Below, in pieces: positions 1 to 5,255 of a DNA stretch of 5,255 nt. This DNA is from Bacteroidales bacterium UBA1204 (GTDB lineage: Bacteria > Bacteroidota > Bacteroidia > Bacteroidales > F082): the NCBI GenBank assembly GCA_002310075.1, contig DBXU01000006.1:2137-7391 (forward strand), in the 5' to 3' direction. The notes under the pieces are model-generated. The model did no database searches, was not told where the DNA came from, and saw nothing but the letters and a program-made list of their open reading frames with translations. The stretch's first letter is position 1, and each line of letters starts with the position of its first letter. Made by a program: the position numbers and the translations under genes.

Positions 1-363
1 TATGGCGATGTCATCATCAAGTATTACGCTTATGAAGAGCGTAACCCCGACCAGCGCATCAGCATCATTGTCCGCTTCCGTAAGTCGGGTGTCGGCGTCA
101 CTGAGAATGCTTATACGATGACGCTGGGTCAGGCTTATCCCAATCCTGCCACCAACACAGTGAGCTTCAACTACTCGTTTGGCGGCAACCTCTGCGCCGT
201 GGTTTACAACCTGGTGGGTCAGGAAGTGATGCGTCAAGAGCTGAATGCCAACGATGGTCAGCTGAGTTTCTCGGTTGCCGACCTCCAGGGTGGCATTTAT
301 TTCTGCACCATGTTGGTGGATGGCCGCGCCGTCTCCACGCAAAAGTTCGTGGTGAAGAAATAA
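1..363 (+). CDS. T9SS-secreted protein, C-terminal end (type A sorting domain), 5' partial
   Basis: The frame is open from the first base, so this is the last 120 residues of a longer protein whose N-terminus lies outside the window. Residues about 42-120 look like a Por/type IX secretion C-terminal sorting domain: a YPNPA motif at 46-50, a beta-strand stretch, the VGQEV turn at 72-76, LQGGIYF at 95-101, and a basic end, KFVVKK. In this family the domain directs a Sec-exported protein through the outer-membrane T9SS translocon and is usually cleaved off as the cargo is released or attached to the cell surface. Residues 1-41 are the end of the cargo domain, probably beta-rich (VIIKYYAY, RISIIVRF), but I do not recognise its family. 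An internal ATG at 118 is not a plausible start, because it would leave only the sorting domain with no export signal. A strong terminator follows 25 bases after the stop. The sorting domain is secure; the cargo function is unknown. Confidence 0.88.
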   Translation, partial: YGDVIIKYYAYEERNPDQRISIIVRFRKSGVGVTENAYTMTLGQAYPNPATNTVSFNYSFGGNLCAVVYNLVGQEVMRQELNANDGQLSFSVADLQGGIYFCTMLVDGRAVSTQKFVVKK

Positions 364-388
364 CCGAAAGGCTTACGTGAAAAGAATG

Positions 389-419
389 TTATGCCGCTCC
401 TCGGAGCGGCATAATTTTT
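389..419 (+). terminator. Rho-independent terminator after the T9SS cargo gene
   Basis: A perfect 11-bp stem pairs TTATGCCGCTC (389-399) with GAGCGGCATAA (404-414) around a CTCG tetraloop (400-403). Five T's follow at 415-419. It lies 25 bases past the stop at 361-363 and 37 bases before the next start, so it should isolate the upstream gene from the PspC operon. Confidence 0.9.
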
Positions 420-455
420 GTAAGGGTACTACCGAACTAAAAAACGAAAAGGAAA

Positions 456-902
456 ATGGAAAATCAAAAGAAACTACAAAGAGACAAACAAAACAAGGTG
501 ATTGGAGGCGTTTGCTCTGGAATGGCTAACTATTTTGGCATCGACGCGGCTCTGATTCGGCTGCTGTTTGTTGTCGCCTTCCTGTTCTTCAGCACCGGCT
601 TCTGGATCTATGTCATACTCTGGATCGTGATGCCGGCTGGCGACATCACACGTCATCAGGCTGACTACGTCGTGTCGTCAGATGGTACGGTGGAAACCAA
701 CCCTGAAAACACGAAATCAGTCGTGAAACAGCCCACGCTCAACAAAGGTAGCCTTGTCGCCGGCTTGGTCCTCATCTGCATCGGCGCCTTAGGCTTGCTG
801 AACATGTATTTCCCTGAATTCAATTGGCGTACGGCATGGCCCATACTGCTCATCGCTTTAGGCCTCTTCCTTATCATCCCCTTTAATAGAAAACAGTCAT
901 GA
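456..902 (+). CDS. PspC-domain membrane protein with C-terminal LiaF-type hydrophobic module
   Basis: A 148-residue inner-membrane protein. Residues about 5-62 form a PspC domain: a basic N-terminus (KKLQRDKQNK), the signature VIGGVCSGMANYFGID at 15-30, then a hydrophobic stretch at 33-60 ending in VMPAG. PspC proteins act in envelope-stress (phage-shock type) responses, sensing or buffering inner-membrane damage; their role in Bacteroidetes is less defined. A polar linker (about 62-97) leads to two further membrane segments at about 99-117 and 127-143, with the WPILLIALG pattern of the LiaF/DUF5668-type transmembrane region. The A-rich leader has GGA only 3 bases before ATG, too close for a normal Shine-Dalgarno site, as is common in Bacteroidetes. 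Its stop overlaps the next start (ATGA, 899-902), which implies translational coupling. No PspA, PspF or PadR-type regulator is in the window. The domain call is secure; the physiological role is inferred. Confidence 0.9.
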   Translation: MENQKKLQRDKQNKVIGGVCSGMANYFGIDAALIRLLFVVAFLFFSTGFWIYVILWIVMPAGDITRHQADYVVSSDGTVETNPENTKSVVKQPTLNKGSLVAGLVLICIGALGLLNMYFPEFNWRTAWPILLIALGLFLIIPFNRKQS

Positions 903-1189
903 AAAGCAGAAATTTATTGTTGGGGATTCTCATCCTCTTCGTGGGCGTGGTGGCCCTGTTGGCAGCACTCAATGTCATCGACTTCAGCTGGTGGGTCGCC
1001 AGAAAGCTGTGGCCCATATTGTTCATCATCGTCGGTGTCATGATCTTGCCTCTCAAGGACTGGCTGAAAGCCCTCTTGCTGCTGGCCACGTTGTTTGTCG
1101 GCGTGCTCTTATATCAACACGAGGCGAACGTCAAGCACCATTGGCTCTTCTCACAAACGGAGAAGGCCCAGACGGAAATGCTTGCTTAG
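899..1189 (+). CDS. Small membrane protein, LiaF-type transmembrane module
   Basis: A 96-residue, very hydrophobic protein. Predicted membrane segments lie at about 6-26, 37-52 and 55-72, followed by a soluble tail of about 24 residues (QHEANVKHHWLF onwards). Residues 5-52 (LLLGILILFVGVVALL, then KLWPILFIIVGVMILP) follow the same pattern as the C-terminal half of the preceding PspC protein: a glycine-containing first helix, an aromatic loop (DFSWW against EFNW), then WPIL and a second helix. It probably arose from the same module and may pair with its neighbour in the membrane. The start overlaps the upstream stop by 4 bases (ATGA) and has no Shine-Dalgarno site of its own, which supports coupled translation. 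An overlapping plus-strand frame at 991-1290 was rejected as a shadow because its product is arginine-rich and lacks family features. Function is unknown beyond probable envelope-stress association. Confidence 0.82.
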   Translation: MKSRNLLLGILILFVGVVALLAALNVIDFSWWVARKLWPILFIIVGVMILPLKDWLKALLLLATLFVGVLLYQHEANVKHHWLFSQTEKAQTEMLA

Positions 1190-1233
1190 GTCTTGCCTCC
1201 CGAATAAGAAGGACTAGAGGCGAATTGCTTCTT

Positions 1234-1280
1234 TTTGCAAATTTTTGGTCGCTTGTTTGCAATAATTTGTATTTTTGCAT
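1234..1280 (+). repeat. Cluster of five TTTG elements, about one helical turn apart
   Basis: TTTG begins at 1234, 1244, 1256, 1266 and 1274, so the steps are 10, 12, 10 and 8 bases. The 8-mer TTTTTGCA occurs twice (1232-1239 and 1272-1279), and TTTGCAA occurs at 1234-1240 and 1256-1262; the first copy extends to the palindrome TTTGCAAA (1234-1241). TTTG is the -33 core of Bacteroidetes promoters and is also part of the -7 element, so some copies may be alternative promoter parts. The rest could be regulator half-sites, or simply AT-rich sequence. The arrangement is seen directly; any role is inferred. Confidence 0.4.
1244..1277 (+). promoter_or_regulatory. Candidate Bacteroidetes-type promoter for the receptor operon
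   Basis: TATTTTTG at 1270-1277 exactly matches the -7 consensus TAnnTTTG used by the primary sigma factor of Bacteroides. The best -33 element is TTTG at 1244-1247, 22 bases upstream, at the long end of usual spacing. Transcription would begin at roughly 1281-1285, leaving a leader of about 35-40 bases before the ATG at 1321. The surrounding region is AT-rich and lies immediately upstream of the receptor gene. Confidence 0.6.
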
Positions 1281-1320
1281 CTTCTTATAATAGGTGTAAA
1301 ACAAATTATTTGATAACAAT

Positions 1321-3666
1321 ATGTACAAACGTCAACTAACCAAGCTGTTTTTTGCGACTATCTTTTTCTTTTTTACCTCGATTGTAGCTGTGGCTCAGGA
1401 CAATAGCATCAAGGGCTTTGTCTATGAGGAAGCCACTGGCGAGCCGATGATGTTCACCAATGTCTACCTGAAAGGCACCACGTATGGTGGCTCGACCAAC
1501 GAGAACGGTTACTTCAATATCAACCGAATCCCCGACGGCAACTATACCTTGCTGATCACCAGCGTGGGCTTTGATACGATTTCGGAGAATTTCTCCTTGT
1601 CGAAAGGTCAAAGCATCAGCCGTAAGTATTTTCTGAAGGAAACCAGCAAACAGTTGGAGACGGTGACCATCACAGCCGACAAGATCGAGGCCCGTTCTGA
1701 GACCAAGACGTCGGTCATCACCGTGACACCTAAGACGATTACCAAGATCCCCAGCGTGGGCGGTCAAGCCGACTTCGCCCAATACCTGCAGGTGGTGCCT
1801 GGCGTCATTTTCACTGGCGACCAGGGCGGACAGCTCTACATCCGTGGTGGCTCGCCCATCCAAAACAAGGTGTTGCTCGACGGTATGGTGATCTATAACC
1901 CCTTCCATTCCATCGGTCTGTTCTCGGTGTTCGACACCGATATCATCCGTAATGCTGATGTCTACACTGGTGGCTTCGGCGCTGAATACAGCGGCCGTAT
2001 CTCTTCCATCATGGATATCTCCACCCGCGACGGTAACAAGAAACGTATCTCGGGTAAGATTGGTGGCAACTGCTTCGGTGCGAAGGTGATGATTGAGGGT
2101 CCCCTCAAGAAAGCCAAGAATCCCGACGACGCCACAGCTTCGTTCATCATCTCTGCAAAGAACTCCTATTTGGAACAATCCAGCAAGGTGTTGTATCCCT
2201 ATGCCTCAGAGACGGGTTTGCCGTTCAACTTCCAAGATATCTACGGTAAGGTGTCGATCAACGCGCCCAATGGCAGTAAGTTCAACCTCTTCGGCTTCTC
2301 GTTCAACGACCAGGTGAACAACTATATGTCGCTGTCCGACTTCGGATGGAATTCGTTTGGCGCAGGTTCCAACTTCCTCGTCATCCCCGGCAAGGCCCCT
2401 GTGATGATTGAAGGTACCGTCGCCTATTCGAGCTATACCTCCCGCATGAAGGAAACCGACAACCCCGACCGCTATAGCAACATCAATGGCTTCAACATGG
2501 GCTTCGACTTCAGCCAGTTCATGGGTAAGAATACCTTGAAGTATGGTATCGAGATGCTCGGTTACACCACCGACTATCAGACTTATAGCGTCTACGGACA
2601 CAACAAGATTGGTTCGAAAGTCAATTCCACGGAGATTGGTGTCTATGCGAAATACAAGGCTGTGCTCGGCAAGTTCTTGCTCGAACCCAGCTTCCGCTTG
2701 CAATACTATGCCTCGTTGCCCGACATCTCGCCTGAGCCTCGTCTCGCAGTGAAGTACAATGCCACCGACCGTTTGCGCCTGAAAGCGGCTGCAGGTATGT
2801 ATTCGCAGAATTTTGTGGCCGCCACCAGCGATCGTGACGTGGTCAACCTGTTCTACGGCTTCCTCTCGGGTATCAACAACATGCCGAAGACCTTTGACGG
2901 CAAGCCCATCACCAGCTTCCTGCAGAAGGCCAACCACTACATCTTGGGTACTGAGTTTGACCTGACGAGTAAGGCCACCGTGAATATTGAGGGCTATTGG
3001 AAAGACTTCGTGCAGCTGACCAATATCAACCGCAACAAGCTGTACAACGAGACCGAGCTGAACTCCGACATCCCCGACCTGCTGAAGAAAGACTTCACCA
3101 AGGAGACGGGCGACGCTTACGGTTTCGATATCTCAGTGAAATATGAGGACCAGCACTGGTACCTTTGGGCTGTCTACGCCTTGGGCTTCGTGACACGTGA
3201 ATATGAAAAAGCTGTTGAGAATGGTGTGGAGATGGTGCAATATGCGCCTCACTTCGACCGCCGTCATAACGTCAACCTTATCTTGACCTACACGGCTGGC
3301 TCGAAGCGCCAATGGGAGTTCAGCGGTCGTTGGAACTTCGGTACCGGCTTCCCGTTCACCCAGGTGCAAGGTTTCTATGAGTACTATCCCTTCCAAGATG
3401 GCATCAACTTCGACTACACGACCACAAACGGAGAGTTGGGCGTGCTCTATGGCGAGCTGAACGGTGGCCGTCTGCCTACCTACCATCGCTTCGACATCGA
3501 CGTGAAACGTAAGTTCTTCTTCACGGAGAATGTGATGCTGGAGGCCGACTTCAGCGTGACCAACGTCTATAACCGCCATAACGTGTTCTACGTCAACTTG
3601 GTTACCAGCGACATAGCACGTCAGCTGCCCATCCTCCCGACCTTGGGTTTGACCCTGTCGTTCTGA
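1321..3666 (+). CDS. TonB-dependent outer-membrane receptor, non-SusC type, with N-terminal carboxypeptidase-D-like domain
   Basis: A complete 781-residue receptor. Residues 1-25 form a signal peptide (MYKRQLTKLFF, a phenylalanine-rich core, then VAVA before Q26). Residues about 30-105 are a carboxypeptidase-D regulatory-like beta-sandwich (IKGFVYEEATGEPM, then DGNYTLLITSVGF). QLETVTITA at 111-119 lies where a TonB-box-like segment is expected. The plug domain spans about 125-240, with YIRGGSP at 173-179, LLDGMVIYNP at 185-194 and GGFGAEYSGR at 217-226. The rest, about 240-781, is the 22-strand barrel, ending in LTLSF with the terminal aromatic typical of Bam-inserted proteins. Such receptors bind a ligand at the surface and import it using TonB-ExbBD energy. 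At 781 residues it is shorter than SusC-type glycan importers (about 1000), and no SusD follows, so the substrate could be a metal chelate, cofactor, peptide or other ligand. A 198-aa exported protein follows after 31 bases, probably in the same operon. The leader TAACAAT before ATG has no Shine-Dalgarno site. Confidence 0.93.
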   Translation: MYKRQLTKLFFATIFFFFTSIVAVAQDNSIKGFVYEEATGEPMMFTNVYLKGTTYGGSTNENGYFNINRIPDGNYTLLITSVGFDTISENFSLSKGQSISRKYFLKETSKQLETVTITADKIEARSETKTSVITVTPKTITKIPSVGGQADFAQYLQVVPGVIFTGDQGGQLYIRGGSPIQNKVLLDGMVIYNPFHSIGLFSVFDTDIIRNADVYTGGFGAEYSGRISSIMDISTRDGNKKRISGKIGGNCFGAKVMIEGPLKKAKNPDDATASFIISAKNSYLEQSSKVLYPYASETGLPFNFQDIYGKVSINAPNGSKFNLFGFSFNDQVNNYMSLSDFGWNSFGAGSNFLVIPGKAPVMIEGTVAYSSYTSRMKETDNPDRYSNINGFNMGFDFSQFMGKNTLKYGIEMLGYTTDYQTYSVYGHNKIGSKVNSTEIGVYAKYKAVLGKFLLEPSFRLQYYASLPDISPEPRLAVKYNATDRLRLKAAAGMYSQNFVAATSDRDVVNLFYGFLSGINNMPKTFDGKPITSFLQKANHYILGTEFDLTSKATVNIEGYWKDFVQLTNINRNKLYNETELNSDIPDLLKKDFTKETGDAYGFDISVKYEDQHWYLWAVYALGFVTREYEKAVENGVEMVQYAPHFDRRHNVNLILTYTAGSKRQWEFSGRWNFGTGFPFTQVQGFYEYYPFQDGINFDYTTTNGELGVLYGELNGGRLPTYHRFDIDVKRKFFFTENVMLEADFSVTNVYNRHNVFYVNLVTSDIARQLPILPTLGLTLSF

Positions 3667-3684
3667 TGGAACTAATAAGAGAAA

Positions 3685-3690
3685 AAGGAA
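3685..3690 (+). promoter_or_regulatory. Ribosome binding site that sets the start of the 198-aa exported protein
   Basis: AAGGAA at 3685-3690 sits 7 bases before the ATG at 3698, a normal distance. The TTG at 3692, two codons upstream in the same frame, would be only 1 base from it. The ATG also gives a standard signal-peptide start (MKRLALIL), so 3698 is preferred. Confidence 0.65.
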
Positions 3691-3697
3691 TTTGAAT

Positions 3698-4294
3698 ATG
3701 AAAAGACTAGCATTGATATTGGCCGCTATCATGGTGACATTTAGTGGCTTCGCACAGAAGTTTACGGAAGAAGACGCCAAGCAGTTCTATCGTACCATGC
3801 AAGGCGACTACAACGTCATCGTGAACGATTCGACGACGGCCACGGCCCATTTCACCCCGATTTGGGAAAACATGGGCAACCGCTTCCAATGGATGTATGT
3901 TGAAGTGATCAAGGACAAGAAAGTCATCCTTCAGAAGGTGCTTGAAGTGAAGCCGAAGAATGACAAGCTGTTCCGCGTGTATGTCTACGACCTGAAGAAC
4001 CCTGCCGAGTTTGTCGGGAAATGGGGCAACCGCAACTATTTCGACGGCTTCAACACCAGTATCCTCAAGGGGAAGAAACGCATGACCTTTGTGAAGACTT
4101 CCGATTTCTCCTATCAAACCAATAGCGGTCCCAAACGTATCAAAGGCATCGACTGTTTTCCGAATGGCGATCTCTTGCACTTCAAGTTCGTGCAGGAGGA
4201 CGAGCGCTTCTACATCAAGCGGATACCAAAGGGAACGAATAAGATCATCGGCTATCAGGGCCTCAAGGAACTGACCGACGGTCCTATCGGATAA
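3698..4294 (+). CDS. Exported protein with remote CpeT/CpcT-like pattern, partner of the TonB receptor
   Basis: A 198-residue protein with a signal peptide at 1-19 (MKRLALILAAIMVTFSGFA) and a likely mature start at Q20. There is no lipobox cysteine near the cleavage site, so it is predicted to be soluble periplasmic or secreted. No membrane segment and no T9SS sorting domain is visible. The order of motifs recalls the CpeT/CpcT family: YRTMQGDYN at 31-39, a TPIW at 53-56, WMYVEV at 65-70, LQKVLEVK at 78-85, VYVYDLKNPAEFVGKW at 94-109, then a region with one cysteine at 153. In cyanobacteria that family includes bilin lyases; in non-photosynthetic Bacteroidetes similar proteins have no settled role. 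The PYRQR-type motif of true lyases is not conserved here, so lyase activity is not predicted. The match comes from recall, not a search, and could be wrong. It sits 31 bases after the receptor gene and just before a terminator, which suggests a two-gene operon and possibly a ligand-binding or accessory role. Confidence 0.8.
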   Translation: MKRLALILAAIMVTFSGFAQKFTEEDAKQFYRTMQGDYNVIVNDSTTATAHFTPIWENMGNRFQWMYVEVIKDKKVILQKVLEVKPKNDKLFRVYVYDLKNPAEFVGKWGNRNYFDGFNTSILKGKKRMTFVKTSDFSYQTNSGPKRIKGIDCFPNGDLLHFKFVQEDERFYIKRIPKGTNKIIGYQGLKELTDGPIG

Positions 4295-4297
4295 ACA

Positions 4298-4323
4298 AAA
4301 AAAGCGGCAATCGCCGCTTTTTT
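4298..4323. terminator. Bidirectional intrinsic terminator between convergent genes
   Basis: An 11-bp stem pairs AAAAAAGCGGC (4298-4308) with GCCGCTTTTTT (4313-4323) around an AATC loop. Read on either strand it is a GC core followed by a T tract, so it can end both the receptor operon (stop at 4292-4294) and the fucosidase gene. The minus-strand stop codon occupies 4323-4325, so its final base pairs within the stem. Confidence 0.9.
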
Positions 4324-5255
4324 CATTTCATCTTGAACACCCAAGCCGCGGTGCCGCGGATGTCACTGTGTTTTAGCCCACCTGTATCGATGTAGAGTTG
4401 GCCGTCTTTGTATTTCCAAGGCAGTGTCTTCGGGCATCCCAGCAGTGTGACCTTCATGTTGTCAGTAGGCTGGTCGATGTTCAGCACCAATTGGTCTTCA
4501 GGATAATCAAGAGCGATGGCATAGAGCGCGTTTTTGCCTTGCGTGTAGCAGATGTTGGGCTGCTCGCAGGTATAGGTGGCTTTCAATCCCATGGCAGGCA
4601 GCATGCCTCCTACTTGGAATCCACTCATGACCTGTTTCTCCGTTTTCTTTGACGACCAATATAAGGCAATCGTGGCTTCAAGCTCGTCTTCTTCGTAGAA
4701 GACTTCGATGCTGTGTTGGCCTTGGGCCAGTTTCATCTTGCCCGTCTTCGCTTTGTTGCTGTCTTCGATGACGGTTTTCCCGTCAATGACCAATTGTGCC
4801 TTGTCGTCGGTCTGGATTTCAAAGGTATAGGTGTCGGCGGGGCAGGAGAACACACCTTGCCAATGTGCCTGGAAATGGTCGCAGCTGATGGCGGGGTCGG
4901 GTGAGTTGCGCTTCCAGTCGAAGTTGATTTCGTTGTCGTTACGCACCACCTTGACGGGTTTCATCTCATAGAATTTCTTGTAAGGTCGTGTGCCGTAGAT
5001 GGCTTCACCGTTGGTGTCAAGCCACTTGCCGAGATCCAACAATCTTTCTTGCTGCAACAACGGAATCTTGCCGTCGGCGGAAGGACCCACATTGAGGGTC
5101 ATGCCACCACCTGCTGCCACGAGGACGGCAAAGTGGCGGATGAGCTCGTCGGAGGTCATATAGTTTTCCAAAGGCTCGTTACGGTTGAGGCCAAACGAAC
5201 GGCCAAGGCCACGGCATTCCGCCCAAGGTCTGTCGGTGAGGGTGATGCCCGCGCT
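4323..5255 (-). CDS. Alpha-L-fucosidase (GH29) with inserted PA14 domain, C-terminal part, 5' partial
   Basis: The minus-strand frame is open to the window edge, giving the last 310 residues; the TTG at 5171-5169 is internal, not a start. Residues 1-95 are the end of a GH29 catalytic domain: PWAEC at 10-14, SFGLN at 20-24, GGGMTLNVGPSADGKIP at 49-65, then NGEAIYGTRP at 82-91. GH29 enzymes remove alpha-L-fucose from glycans with retention of configuration. The catalytic nucleophile and most of the barrel lie outside the window. Residues about 108-205 form a PA14 module (W132, QGVF, YTFEIQTDD, LVIDGK at 155-160, IALYW), a beta-barrel often involved in carbohydrate binding. Residues about 225-310 return to the usual GH29 C-terminal beta-sandwich (ICYTQGKNALYAIALDYP, VTLLG, AWVFKMK). 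The PA14 module therefore interrupts two parts that are normally adjacent. Secretion is likely for the family, but the signal peptide is not visible. The gene converges on the receptor operon across a shared terminator. Confidence 0.9.
   Translation of the reverse strand, partial: SAGITLTDRPWAECRGLGRSFGLNRNEPLENYMTSDELIRHFAVLVAAGGGMTLNVGPSADGKIPLLQQERLLDLGKWLDTNGEAIYGTRPYKKFYEMKPVKVVRNDNEINFDWKRNSPDPAISCDHFQAHWQGVFSCPADTYTFEIQTDDKAQLVIDGKTVIEDSNKAKTGKMKLAQGQHSIEVFYEEDELEATIALYWSSKKTEKQVMSGFQVGGMLPAMGLKATYTCEQPNICYTQGKNALYAIALDYPEDQLVLNIDQPTDNMKVTLLGCPKTLPWKYKDGQLYIDTGGLKHSDIRGTAAWVFKMK

Noticed and set aside
412..420. TAATTTTTG resembling a -7 promoter element for the PspC operon.
   Set aside because: It has one base too many for TAnnTTTG and coincides with the T tract of the upstream terminator. 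No -33 element at proper spacing was seen, so the PspC promoter remains unidentified.
1193..1236. Possible terminator after the PspC operon: TTGCCTC (1193-1199) pairing with GAGGCGA (1217-1223), or AAGAAG (1206-1211) with CTTCTT (1228-1233) before a short T run.
   Set aside because: The stems are only 6-7 bp with loops of 16-17 bases, they exclude each other, and the T run is not directly after the first stem. This is too weak to call.
991..1290. A 99-codon plus-strand frame overlapping the small membrane protein and running into the intergenic region.
   Set aside because: It is out of frame with the clear membrane protein, its product is rich in R and H with no recognisable pattern, and its end runs through the promoter region.
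1321..1335. The receptor begins MYKRQ, which resembles the YKRQ peptide produced by leftover Nextera transposase adapter sequence in assemblies.
   Set aside because: The codons here (ATG TAC AAA CGT CAA) differ from the adapter (GTG TAT AAG AGA CAG), and a normal signal peptide follows directly, so this is genuine coding sequence.
1347..1376. T-rich runs at the start of the receptor gene as a possible phase-variation tract.
   Set aside because: The longest runs are only about six T's and simply encode the phenylalanine-rich signal peptide core. They are too short for typical slippage switching.
1336..2178. A 280-codon open frame on the minus strand inside the receptor gene, with similar long ones at 2206-2937, 3133-3780 and 3707-4180.
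   Set aside because: These are antisense shadows of strongly coding plus-strand genes. Their products are low-complexity, rich in V, H, G and E, with no signal peptide or family motif.
4345..4359. Direct repeat GCCGCGG-T-GCCGCGG near the end of the fucosidase gene.
   Set aside because: It lies within well-conserved coding sequence (the RGTAA region of the C-terminal sandwich) and is explained by codon use.
4323..5255. A polysaccharide utilization locus linking the fucosidase with the TonB receptor.
   Set aside because: The genes converge across a terminator, the receptor is not SusC-sized, and no SusD, sulfatase or sensor-regulator is present in the window.

Overview
The window looks like a piece of a Bacteroidota chromosome, most likely order Bacteroidales. 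It holds a C-terminal type IX secretion (T9SS) sorting domain, a TonB-dependent receptor with an N-terminal carboxypeptidase-D-like domain, a GH29 fucosidase with a PA14 module, A-rich leaders with weak or no Shine-Dalgarno sequence, and an exact Bacteroidetes-type -7 element (TAnnTTTG). The family or genus cannot be fixed from this sequence; a gut or rumen Bacteroidales would fit.

Layout from left to right: (1) 1-363, plus strand, is the 3' end of a T9SS cargo gene, closed by a strong intrinsic terminator at 389-419. (2) 456-1189 is a two-gene membrane operon. A PspC-domain protein carries a second hydrophobic module in its C-terminal half, and a small protein resembling that same module follows with a 4-base ATGA overlap. 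(3) 1190-1320 is an AT-rich intergenic region with a cluster of TTTG elements, including a good candidate promoter. (4) 1321-4294 is a second two-gene unit: a 781-aa TonB-dependent outer-membrane receptor, then a 198-aa exported protein with a remote resemblance to the CpeT/CpcT family. (5) A bidirectional terminator at 4298-4323 separates this unit from (6) a convergent minus-strand gene, open at the right edge, encoding the C-terminal 310 residues of an alpha-L-fucosidase (GH29) with a PA14 domain set between the catalytic domain and the terminal beta-sandwich.

Functionally, most of this is envelope biology. The window has a secreted T9SS cargo, an inner-membrane stress-type module, an outer-membrane uptake receptor with an exported partner, and a fucose-releasing glycosidase. 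The fucosidase is transcribed towards the receptor operon, so the two are not co-transcribed, and there is no SusC/SusD pair in view. A polysaccharide utilization locus cannot be claimed from this window.

No CRISPR array, tRNA, rRNA, insertion sequence or phage gene was seen. The least-explained element is the receptor plus CpeT-like protein pair.
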